DNA of 64,000 bases from Dama dama (Eukaryota > Chordata > Mammalia > Artiodactyla > Cervidae). The stretch is taken from contig NC_083696.1 in the NCBI RefSeq assembly GCF_033118175.1, positions 38,549,001-38,613,000 of the forward strand. The letters run 5' to 3'. Under the pieces are notes generated by a model that was not told the DNA's origin, did no database searches, and saw only the letters and a program-made list of their open reading frames with translations. Of the stretch, positions 33,724 through 42,592 are shown piece after piece. Position numbers and translations under genes: made by a program. The first letter of the stretch is position 1; every line of letters begins with the position of its first letter.

Positions 33724-33935
33724 GGGACTTCCTTAGTGGCTCAGTGATAAAGAGTCCACCTGTAATGCAGGAGACATGGTTTCCATCCTGGGTCGAGAAG
33801 ATCCCCTGGAGAAGGAAATGGCAACCCACTCCAGTATTCTTGCCTGGGAAATCCCATGGACAGAGGAGCCTGGCGGGCTACAGTCCATGGAGTTGCAAAG
33901 CGTTGGAAACAATCTAGTGACTAAATAATAACATC
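33724..33935 (+). mobile_element. Bov-tA SINE
   Basis: Directly follows the Bov-A2 TSD. Head 'gggacttccttagtggctca', tail 'aatctagtgactaaataata'. Same orientation as its neighbour. It apparently landed in or next to the right TSD of the Bov-A2. Confidence 0.93.
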
Positions 33936-33974
33936 AGATACTATTAATATATTGTGTTATACTTACAATAATAA

Positions 33975-34395
33975 TAATTTATTGGGAATTGAATAAAAAT
34001 TAAATAAGCAATCTTATTTAGTCTCTGTAGGAACCCCAGGAGGCAGGAATAAGTAAATTTATATATTAGATAAGGGCTTCCCAGGTGGTAAAGAATCTGC
34101 CTGCCAATGCAGGAGACGTAGGTTGATCCTGGGGTTTGGAAGATCCCCTGGAGAAGGGAATGGCAATCCACTCCACTATTCTTGCCTGGGAAATCCCACG
34201 GACAGAGGAACCTGGTAGGTTACAGTTCATGGAGTCACAAAAGAGTCAGATAGAAGTGAGTACACACACACGCACATATATTAGATAGGGAAACAGGCTC
34301 AGAGAGTTTTCAAGGACTCTTCTAAATCACAGACCCACTCGGTGATGAAGGCAAGATTTAACATCAGTGTTGGGGTCATGCAGTCCGACCCTCCT
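33975..34395 (-). mobile_element. MIR SINE, antisense, split
   Basis: Ancient mammalian SINE in reverse: 'ataataataatttattggga', 'gaaccccaggaggcaggaat', 'ggaaacaggctcagagag' and 'gacccactcggtgatgaag'. Interrupted by the Bov-tA at 34073-34275. Confidence 0.65.
34073..34275 (+). mobile_element. Bov-tA SINE in MIR
   Basis: Head 'agggcttcccaggtggtaaa', body 'ccactattcttgcctggg', then an (ac)n-rich end. Perfect 12-bp TSD 'atatattagata' at 34061-34072 and 34276-34287. Confidence 0.96.
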
Positions 34396-34664
34396 GTGAC
34401 AGTCACGTTGCCTGGTCTTGCGTCTGGCAGGCAGAAGTTAAACCTCTCATTCTGTGATGCTCAGGATTCTTTCAGTTAATACGCTGTTGCCTATATTGTT
34501 GTAAGTGCCAAGTCATTATCCATTGATTATTTTTAAATAGAATTCTGTCCTTGACTTTAGTACCCCTGAAAACTGTCAGCTGCCTGCTCTAGTCAATAAA
34601 CAGGGTGGACTGCACTGCAGTGGTCTGACCCTCTCTCACCTAATCTCAGTACTTTCCTTTTAAA

Positions 34665-34761
34665 TTTGTATTGGAGTCTGGTTGATTTACAATGTTGTGG
34701 TAGTGTCAGGTATACAGTGAAGTGAATCAATTTTACATACACATATATTTACTCTTTTTAG
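34665..34761 (-). mobile_element. L1 3' end, antisense, short
   Basis: 'tgtattggagtctggttgat' and 'aatgttgtggtagtgtcagg' are the reversed last 90 bases of a ruminant L1. It is cut by the next Bov-tA and may continue at 34948. Confidence 0.7.
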
Positions 34762-34947
34762 GCTTCCCAGGTGGTGCTTGCTTGCCAGTGCAGGAGATGT
34801 AAGAGATACGAGTTTGATCCCTGGGTCAGGAAGATACCCTGGAGTAGGGAACGGCAATCCACTCTAGTATTTTTGCCTGGACAGTCCCATGGACAGAGGA
34901 GCCTGGCAGACCACAGTCCAAGGAATTGCAAAGAGCTGGACACAATT
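34762..34947 (+). mobile_element. Bov-tA SINE
   Basis: Head 'aggcttcccaggtggtgctt', body 'ccactctagtatttttgcct', tail 'aagagctggacaca'. The frames on both strands here (100 and 121 codons) read through the SINE and are not genes. Confidence 0.93.
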
Positions 34948-36202
34948 CTTTTCAAGATTCTTTTAGCACTTTCTTGTTTGGTTGTATTTATTCTTTTTGC
35001 AGATCCAGTGCTCTCCTCCAAAATGTTTAACCGTACTTTGCAAAATAAAAAGGAAGTTAAAGGAAAGTACTGAGATGAAAAGATCAAAGCCAAATTAAAA
35101 ACAAAATGAAAATCAAAAAACAACCTTAAATGGACATCATTGATGACAGAGTTCTCTGGCCATGCCTCTCCTTAGGTGCTTTCCCATTTCCCCCCTTTTT
35201 TTCTTTAGCCCTTGGCCTGGCCCCATGTGTTGTGATGAGCCTACCCTCTCCAGTGGGGTTGCCTTGACCATACCCACCTCTTTAGGGTTGTTTTTTCTCT
35301 ATGGCCTAAAGAGAGGGAAACAACTTCTTTGTAGTTTAGGGTCTTCTTCTATCCAGCCTGATAAAAATCTGCAGAAATGCAATTCTGTACACATAAAAGC
35401 AGGGCAATAGGGTTCCGTGCTTGCCAAACTCTCCATTCCTGAGCAGGAAATGGACTTTACTTCTTAACCAAAATTCCTTGAAACTGAGTTACCAAATCCT
35501 CCCTGAACAAAAGGGCAGAAACTTCTCCCAGTTTTAGATTTGCAGGTTTCAGGAAAATTGAGATTGACTCCTTGTTAAGGTACCTGATCACATCTTGAGC
35601 ATCAAAATTGTGTATGTTAAAATAATACAGTCCTAATAGCCATACTTATTAAATTTATTGAGTTGAATGACTTTTCCTGTTGACAAATATTTACTTGACC
35701 ATTGAAGTCTCTCAGGCAATTTTTCAGAAAGAGGTAAAAGGGAAAGTCTTAGGTCATGGCATGTTATCTAAAAATGAATATTGCCTTGCAGTAGGCTGCA
35801 GAGAAAGTTCTGGCAGGCCATTGTCATCTACTCCTTCCAGGATGGACACTCACTAGAGAGGCTCCCAGTCCAGCATTTTTCTTGGGTTTGCTGGTTCTAG
35901 CTATTGCATTTTTATCAATTTACCTACAGGTGGATATGAAAAAGTATTTCACTCTAAGAAATGTATTCACAGTGAAAACAATTAAGAAATTTATAAATCC
36001 AGAATATTAACTTACTGATTAAAAATGGTGAATATAAATGGTTTCAGTCTACTTCATCTGTGACCTATTGTCCCAAATCTTTCAAAACCAGTTTTTGTAC
36101 TTGCTTCGGAAGAAAACCTCTATGAACTGATGTGAGGTTATTTAAAGTCTCCTTGGATCATCCTTCCTGTGAATATTCGTGATCTGCACTGCAGAATGTG
36201 TG
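34948..36202. other. Unique intergenic sequence
   Basis: About 1.25 kb without recognised elements. The 82-codon + frame at 35162-35410 has a hydrophobic middle but no known family. Confidence 0.45.
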
Positions 36203-36309
36203 CAAATGATAATAACAATGATTTATTAATAATTGATATATTGCACTTATACAGCATATACTGTTAATATATTGTGTTATATGAACAATAATAATAATTT
36301 GGGGGGAAT
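36203..36309 (+). repeat. Duplicated block, copy B (uninterrupted)
   Basis: About 105 bases from 'gcaaatgataataacaatga' to 'caataataataattt', similar to the two halves at 33398-33436 and 33940-33990. It has a central segment that copy A lacks. Similarity ends at a G-run near 36301. Confidence 0.75.
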
Positions 36310-36781
36310 TATTTAGCTGCACAGTGTTGTCCCAGGCTTTGCAGGAAGAGGTGTTTACAGACTCAATATAGAATATATGCTCTGTTTCCTTTCTAAAATT
36401 TGAAAATATCTGTGTTCCAAAGCATATCTGGCCCGGAGGGTTTTGGGTCAACAACCGTGGCTTTGTGCTGCCAGGGCATAGAGGTCTCACACCTAACCCT
36501 TGGGACAGCCTCTCAGTCCGGTCAGAGTGCCTGAGAAACAGACCCTGCCCAAGGCCAGCAGGGGGCGCGCAGCATCCCTGACCAGACAAAGCGGATGAGC
36601 ACCTAGCTTGTGAGGAATCCGAGAGAATCAGCCTTGCTTGTACGAGCAGACACCACTCTAACCAGACTACTCCATTTGTCTGTCTGTTTTTCTCCTACAA
36701 AGATCTGGATAAACCTTAAAGCTTGCCTACTACCAAATTATTATATGTCTGTATTCCCTACCAATGACCAACGATTTCTGT
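36310..36781. other. GC-rich unique patch around the CTCF-type site
   Basis: Less AT-rich than its surroundings, with several CpGs at 36430-36630. The 143-codon antisense frame at 36158-36589 begins near the right of this patch and reads into the duplicated block; no domain is visible and I do not call it. Confidence 0.4.
36552..36570 (+). promoter_or_regulatory. Candidate CTCF-binding site
   Basis: 'aggccagcagggggcgcgc' matches the CTCF core. All high-information positions of the 'ccagcagggggcgc' type are present, and only weakly constrained end positions differ. It lies in a GC-rich patch (about 36430-36600) outside recognised young repeats. Binding depends on chromatin and is not shown by sequence alone. 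Confidence 0.65.
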
Positions 36782-36788
36782 CTTTGAA

Positions 36789-36988
36789 CTGTTAGTTGTT
36801 CAGTTGTGTCCAATTCTTTGTGACCCCATGGACTGTAGCCTGCCAGGCTCCTCTGTCCATGGAATTCTCCAGACAAGAATACTGGGATGGGTAGCCATTC
36901 CCTTCCCCAGGGGATCTTCCCAACTCAAGGATCAAAGCTGGGTCTCCTGCATTGTAGGCAGATTGTTTACCCATCTGAGCCATTCTAC
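36789..36988 (-). mobile_element. Bov-tA SINE, antisense
   Basis: 'ccatggactgtagcctgcca', 'ggggatcttcccaactcaag' and a worn reversed head. 7-bp TSD 'ctttgaa' at 36782-36788 and 36989-36995. Confidence 0.93.
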
Positions 36989-37233
36989 CTTTGAAGGACT
37001 GCTTCAAAATATTTAGACATTGGATGGTAGCTAAATTTACAAGGGCATCTCTCCCTAGTTCTTTCTAAAATTTACTTTGTGATACTAAAAAGGATGCAAT
37101 CATAATGCATTGCTCAGTGACTTTTCACAGATGGAACACATCTGATGACTAGCACCCAGGTGAAAAAGCAGAATGTTACCAGCACCCCACAAGTTGCCCT
37201 CATGCCTTCTCCTAGTCATTACTCACGATGTAT

Positions 37234-37409
37234 TTTTTTTTTTTAAATATTTATTTCTATTTGTAATATTTATTTGACTGCTCTGGGTCTTAGTTGCGGC
37301 ATGTGAGATCTTTAGTTGTGGCATGGGGGATCTAGTTCTTTGATCAGGGATCAAACCCCAATCCCCTGCATTGGGGAGTCCTAACCACTGGACCACTAGG
37401 GAAGTCCCT
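37234..37409 (-). mobile_element. CHR-type SINE, antisense
   Basis: 'gactgctctgggtcttagtt', 'ttgatcagggatcaaacccc' and 'ggaccactagggaagtccc'. Diverged TSD 'actcacgatgtat' versus 'acccataatgcat'. Confidence 0.9.
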
Positions 37410-38164
37410 ACCCATAATGCATCTTATCTGTCTCTTCTTGACCAGACTTGGGGCAGGCATTTTTGGTATTCTGAAGATCTGTGGGAGACATGCTAATTTC
37501 TCTAGTCACATCTGCAAAATATCATTTAATGGGGTTGACACACTGGAAATATTTACATAAATACTTTGTATGAATTCCTATTATTCCTCTAAAATTGACC
37601 CTTTTTGACCTTGTTGCCCAACTACTGGGCTGCATCTTACTTGTGGTCTGCAATTACTGTGCACTGATTGCAACTGTTGACCAAAGATTCGGGGAAGGTT
37701 AAGAGTTTCTGGGCAGTGTCTGTGAACTTGAGAGGGAAAAATGTGCTCCCTGTTCTGGGAAAATCTAAAGTATAGGAACAAATGTTAGAGGGTATTGTGG
37801 ACCACTCTGGCTTTGGCCACTTAAACTTATATTCCTGCTAATGTAGCCATTTGCTTCATTCTATCACCAGACTCCTATCTGTATTGGAGATTCTCCATCC
37901 TTGGTCCCTGCACTTGGAAGATATGCTCCCTGCTCTGGGGAAAGTGTTGGTGGGGCACAAGGCCTGTCCCAAGTTAATGAGAATACTACAGTAGTTCCTG
38001 GGCCAGTGGAGCATCCCTCTAATGGGATCTGTGTGAAGATGATGGGGTAGAAATCTCTAGCTAGTTCCGTTCAGCCTCAGAAAAGTACATGCTCTGGGAC
38101 CTTCCCTTTACTAAAATCTCCTGAGTATTCCAGGCATCACCCTTTATTGGGGGGGGGGGGGCGG
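37410..38164. other. Unique intergenic sequence
   Basis: No young repeat until a G-run of about a dozen at 38149-38161. Nothing gene-like. Confidence 0.45.
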
Positions 38165-38545
38165 TTAAAATGACTCATTGGGGGACTTCCCTGCTGGCAC
38201 AGTGGCTAAGACTCCAGGTTACCAATGCAGGAAGCCCAGGTTCGATTCCTGGACAGGGAACTAGATCCCATATGCCTCAGATAAGAGTACTCATGCTGCC
38301 ACTAAGACCCAGCACACACAAATAAATAAATAAATATCTTATTGGAAAAGATCCTGATGCTGGGAAAAATTGAAGGCAAAAGAAGAGAGTGGCAGAGGAT
38401 GAGATGGTTATATAGCCTCACCGACTCAACAGATATGAATTTGAGAAAACTCTGGGACATAGTGAAAGATAGGGAAGACTGGCATGCTGCAGTCCATGGA
38501 GTTGCAAAGAGCTGGAAACAACTGAACAAATGAACAACAACAACA
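38165..38545 (+). mobile_element. BovB 3' end, split by a CHR SINE
   Basis: 'aatgactcattgg' at 38169-38181 and 'ttggaaaagatcctgatgct' after the SINE are adjacent in BovB, so the SINE inserted into it. The right part runs through 'gaggatgagatggttatata' to the tail 'gaacaacaacaacaatgac'. Confidence 0.85.
38180..38334 (+). mobile_element. CHR-type SINE in BovB
   Basis: Head 'gggacttccctgctggcaca', B-box-like 'ggttcgattcctggacaggg', tail (aaat)n. The repeated word 'attgg' at both borders is the likely short TSD. Confidence 0.9.
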
Positions 38546-38602
38546 ATGACAACAACAAATAAAGTGACTCTGAAATGATCATTGTCCAAAGTAAAGTTTG
38601 CA

Positions 38603-38659
38603 TGGGCTGGCCAAAATCGGGGGTGGATTCTTATCCACTGGACCACCAGGGAAGTCCCA
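38603..38659 (-). mobile_element. CHR-type SINE fragment, antisense
   Basis: Only the reversed head 'ggaccaccagggaagtccc' and a few bases left of it survive. The rest is missing. Confidence 0.7.
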
Positions 38660-39084
38660 ACCTGATGGAGTTTGATAAATATTACATCCCAAGGAAGCAC
38701 TACCACAATCAAGATACAGAACAGTTCCAGCATCCCAAAAGTAATGCTTATTTTTTCATATTCTTTATGTCACATTTCACTTTCTTAGGTCAAAACTGAT
38801 TAAAGAAAACCTACACTTTCTCTTTCAGTTCTTTTTTTTTAAGATTCAGATTTCTCCTCTTTCTCTTCTCTGCCAACCCCATGCTTGTATTAATGCTTAG
38901 GAAAACACTTCAAAAGAACAGCTTAAACCACAGATAAAGTAGGGAGTCAGAGCAGATTACTCTAGTTTTATATTTTCATTTAAATATTTTAATCTGGGTA
39001 AACCCTGAGTTTGGCACTTGCTAAATCATGAGTTATCTTGTTTAGTCTTTAAAATAAGCAAACACTTGAGGTGGCATGGTTTAA
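38660..39084. other. Intergenic sequence
   Basis: No gene. 'gccttctgccaacc'-like pyrimidine-rich text at 38825-38880. Old MIR-like similarity near 39010-39060 is too weak to call. Confidence 0.35.
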
Positions 39085-39570
39085 ACCATCCAGTCTGTGA
39101 TATTATTTTTGCAGCCCTGGCAAATGAATACATGTGGCGAAAGGAACTTTGCAGACGTGATGACATTAAAGATCTTGAGATGGGGAGGTTATCCTGGATT
39201 ATCTGTTGGGTCTAGTGTACGCACAAGATGCTTAGAAGTGAAAGAGACAAGCAAGAGGCTCAGAAAAGGAAATGTGATGACAGCAGCAAATCCAGAGTGA
39301 GGCAGCACAAGCAATTTGGCTGTTGCTGGCTTTGAAAACAGAAGGGACCAAAAGCCAAGAAATGTGGCCGTTGTGGAAGCTGGAAAAGGCAAGGAAATGG
39401 ATTCTCCCCCAGACTCTCCAGATGGGAGTCCTGTTGATACCTTGAGTTTAGCCCAGAGAAACCCAATTTCAGACTCGGGCCTCCAGAACTTAAGACAATA
39501 CATTAGTGTTGTCTTAAGCCTCAAGTTTGCAGTAGTTTGTGATTATAATTGTGGTCATTTGTAGCAATAG
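39085..39570 (+). mobile_element. MLT1-type LTR (ERVL-MaLR), sense
   Basis: Solo LTR of an older MLT1 subfamily: 'gatcttgagatggggaggtt', 'atcctggattatctg', 'gctggaaaaggcaaggaaat', 'gggcctccagaacttaagac' and a closing 'gtagcaatagg'. Frames of 65-111 codons on both strands across it are LTR sequence. Confidence 0.75.
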
Positions 39571-39791
39571 GAATTTTAAAAATTATTATTGGAGTATAAT
39601 TGCTTTGCAATGTTATGTCAGTTTCTGCTGTACAAATGAATCAATCAGCTACATGTATACATAAATCCCCTCCTTGAATCACCCCCCCCACCCCACTCCT
39701 CTAGGTCATCATAGAACACAGAACTGAGCTCCTTGTGAGGTACAGCAGCTTCCCACTGGCTGCCTATTTTACACACAATAGTATATATATG

Positions 39792-40001
39792 TAGGGCTCC
39801 TCTGGTGACTCAGCCGTAAAGAATCCGCCTGCAATGCAGGAGGTGTGCGTTTGATCTCTGGGTGGGGAAAATCCTCTGGCAAAGGACAGGGCAACCCACT
39901 CCAGTATTCTTGCTTGGGGAAATCCCATGGACAGAGGAGCAGGCTAGAGTCCAAAGGGTTGCCGAGAGTCGGACACAGCTGAGTGACTGAGCAGCAGCAG
40001 T
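39792..40001 (+). mobile_element. Bov-tA SINE in L1
   Basis: Head 'gggctcctctggtgactcag', tail 'gctgagtgactgagcagcag'. 9-bp TSD 'gtatatatg' in a TA-rich context (39781-39791, 40002-40010). Confidence 0.93.
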
Positions 40002-40149
40002 GTATATATGCCAACACTACTCTTCCAGTTCATCCCACCCTTCCCTTCCCACCTACCGTGTCCACAAGTCCATTCTCTACCTCTATGTCTCTAATCTTGC
40101 CCTGTAAATAGGTTCATCTGTACCACTTTTCTAGATTCCATATATATGT

Positions 40150-40287
40150 GTTGTGAGTGAGTGAATGATAGTCACTCAATTGTTTCAGACTCTTTGTGAC
40201 CCCATGGACTGTAGCCTGCCAGGCTCCTCTGTTCATGGAATTCTTCAGGTGAGAATACTGGAGTGAGTTGCCATCCCCTTCTCCAAT
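40150..40287 (-). mobile_element. Bov SINE monomer, antisense, in L1
   Basis: 'ccatggactgtagcctgcca' and 'gagaatactggagtgagttg' with no tRNA head. 10-bp TSD 'atatatatgt' at 40140-40149 and 40288-40297, partly low-complexity. Confidence 0.9.
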
Positions 40288-40411
40288 ATATATATGTTAA
40301 TATGTGATATTTGTTTTTCTCTTTCTGACTTACTTTACTCTTTATGACAGACTCTGGACCTATCCGCATCACCACAGATGACCCACTTTCATCCTTTTTT
40401 ATGGGTGAGTA

Positions 40412-40946
40412 ATAAAGGAAAGTTATGACCAACCTAGACAGCATATTAAAAAGCTGAAACATTACTTTGCCAACAAAGGTCCGTCTGGTGAAGGCTATAG
40501 TTTTTCCAGTAGTCATGTATGGATGTGAGAGTTGGATTGTGAAGAAAGCTGGGCACTGAAAAATTGATGCATTTGAACTGTGGTGTTGGAGAAGACTCTT
40601 GAGAGTCCCTTGGACTGCAAGGAGATCCAACCAGTCCATCCTAAAGGAGATCAGTCCTGGGTGTTCATTGGAGGGACTGATGTTGAAGCTGAAACTCCAA
40701 TACTTTGGCCACCTCATGCGAAGAGTTGACTCATTGGAAAAGACCCTGATGCTGGGAGGGATTGGGGGCAGGAGGAGAAGGGGATGACAGAGGATGAGAT
40801 GGCTGGATGGCATCACCGACTCGATGGACATGAGTTTGAGTAAACTCTGGGAGTTGGTGATGGACAGGGAGGCCTGGTATGCTGTGATTCATGGGGTTGC
40901 AAAGAGTAGGACATGACTGAGCGACTGAACTGAACTGAACTGAATA
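40412..40946 (+). mobile_element. BovB 3' fragment in L1, sense
   Basis: Begins 'ggaaagttatgaccaacc', the C-terminal RT coding part, and ends in the tandem tail 'gaactgaactgaactgaa'. The 219-codon antisense frame at 40172-40831 reads through this fragment and the adjoining L1 and Bov monomer; it is a shadow. Confidence 0.93.
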
Positions 40947-41040
40947 GTCTGTTGTGTATATGGACCACATCTTCTTTATCTGTACATCTGCTAGTGGACC
41001 TTCAAGTTGTCTCCGTGTCCTGGTTTATTGTAAACAGGCA

Positions 41041-41527
41041 GCAGTAGGAAATTGACACATGGAATTTTTTTTAGGTTATGAGAAGATAGATCCTTCCTAA
41101 ATTTGAGAATCACTGCTTATAGGTGATAGAGGCTATTAAAAAGTAGAGAAGGCATTTAAGTGTTAGAAAGGGTAAATTGGGTTAGAGGATACATCAAACA
41201 AACTGAAGATTACAGACAGATAATGGGGAAGCTATTGTAACAGTTCAAGCAAGAGATGATGAGTACTTGAACTTGGGCAGTGCCAAGCAAGAGTTTCAGG
41301 ATAAGGAGTGTATTTGAGAAGTTTAGTAGGAAGAATCAACAGTGCTTATTAACGGACAGGAGAGGGTCTTGGGTGACATTCAATTTTATTGCGAGGGGAA
41401 TGGGGTGGATCGTGGTGCCAATCTTTTTTAAAAATAAAAGTATCAAGAGATGCATTCACTCATGTTACTTAAGGAAGCAAGATTTTACATAGAGATAACT
41501 TTCCTGGGATATTTAATTAAATGTTTA
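41041..41527. other. Intergenic sequence
   Basis: Nothing recognised except a short MER5-like phrase at about 41095-41115. Confidence 0.4.
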
Positions 41528-41940
41528 GCTTTACTTTTAAAAACTGAGGTATAATTGACATACAAAGTCATATTAGTTTTAGGTGTACAACATGATTTGC
41601 TTTATATATTTATTGCAAAATGATCACCACAATAAGTTTAGTTAACATAAATCACCACAATAGTTACATATCACATGTTTTTTCTCATGATGAGCACTTA
41701 AGATCTACTCTTTTAGCGTCTTTCAAAAATGCAGTAGAGTATTGCTAACTATAGTCAGCATGCTATGCAGTACATCCCTAGGACTTATTTATTTTAAGAC
41801 TGGAAGCTTTTTACCTCTTGATCCCCTTCATACATTTTACCCAACCATCATGCCCCACCTCTGGCAACCACCAAACTGATCTCTGTATCAAGGAGTTTGG
41901 GTTTTCTTTTAGATTTCACATAGAATTGATATGTACTATT
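41528..41940 (-). mobile_element. L1 3' end (older L1M type), antisense
   Basis: 'aactgaggtataattgacat', 'ttgcaaaatgatcaccacaa', 'acctctggcaaccaccaaac' as in the split copy at 268-955. Non-coding. Confidence 0.85.
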
Positions 41941-42073
41941 CTTGCTTGTTGTCTGAACTGAACAAAATTTGGTGCTCAGGGGGAGATTTGGGCTAGAGAT
42001 ACAGACTTTACATGATTAGCGTAGACAAATGTTGAAGCCATGAGCATGGATGGGATCACTCAAAGAAAGGTAA

Positions 42074-42192
42074 GAGACTTCCTTGGTGGTTCAGTGGTTA
42101 AGACTCACACTTTCAATGCAGAGGGTGCAAGTTTAATGCCTGGTTGGGGAACTAAGATCCTACATGCTGTGGGGCATGGTCACAAAATAAAA
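42074..42192 (+). mobile_element. CHR-type SINE
   Basis: 'gagacttccttggtggttca' head and 'tgcctggttggggaactaag'. 8-bp TSD 'aaaggtaa' at 42066-42073 and 42193-42200. Confidence 0.88.
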
Positions 42193-42486
42193 AAAGGTAA
42201 AACGGGGTTGGAACTTGAGTCATCCACTCCACCTAGGTTACCTTCCAAATTGTTTTATACAAATGGAAGATGTTCACTCAAATTAATCATTTTATAGTGA
42301 TAGAGCCAGTTAACAGGAGCGGTTACCAACAGAACTTCAAAACCAGAAATGTGCCAGGGCCCATGTGATCTGCCTTTTAAAAATATTGCTACTTATGGCA
42401 CGTTACAGGGTAAAAAAGAAAGACCAAGTCATAGTGCACGTACCATGGAGTCACTTTAGAGTTCTTAGTGGGGGGTCATGTGACTT

Positions 42487-42592
42487 AAACCTGCTCCAGT
42501 ACTCTTGCCTGGAAAATTCCACACACAAGAGGAGCCTGGGGGGCTGCAGAACATGGGATTGCAAAGAGTTGGACACAACTGAGCATTTCACA
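42487..42592 (+). mobile_element. Bov SINE tail fragment
   Basis: Only the body-tail part, 'ctgctccagtactcttgcct' to 'ttggacacaactgagcattt'. The head is missing. Confidence 0.85.

Larger units (their letters stand above)
33398..33990 (+). repeat. Duplicated block, copy A (split by two SINEs)
   Basis: 'aaatgataataataatgatt' (33403 onward), cut by two SINEs, continues as 'actattaatatattgtgtta' and 'caataataataattta'. It matches 36203-36309 closely. The central part ('gatatattgcacttatacag' in copy B) is missing here. The match is far better than two random MIR copies would show. Confidence 0.75.
39578..41040 (-). mobile_element. Antisense L1 broken by three insertions
   Basis: A ruminant-type L1 3' UTR in reverse whose order is clear: 'ggagtataattgctttgcaa', 'cctctaggtcatcatagaac', 'ctaatcttgccctgtaaata', 'tctttctgacttactttac' and 'ggaccacatcttctttatct'. 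Bov-tA (39792-40001), a Bov monomer (40150-40287) and BovB (40412-40946) sit between these parts. Confidence 0.85.

Noticed and set aside
36158..36589. 143-codon antisense frame over the GC-rich patch
   Set aside because: It spans the CTCF-like motif and half of the duplicated block, with no protein family visible. Length is not unusual for a GC-richer patch.
40172..40831. 219-codon antisense frame; similar antisense frames at 19486-20055, 46754-47248 and 6342-6716
   Set aside because: All are the reverse strand of the BovB 3' coding end and UTR. Their similarity to one another follows from shared BovB descent, and each differs in length with chance stops. They are shadows, not a separate gene.
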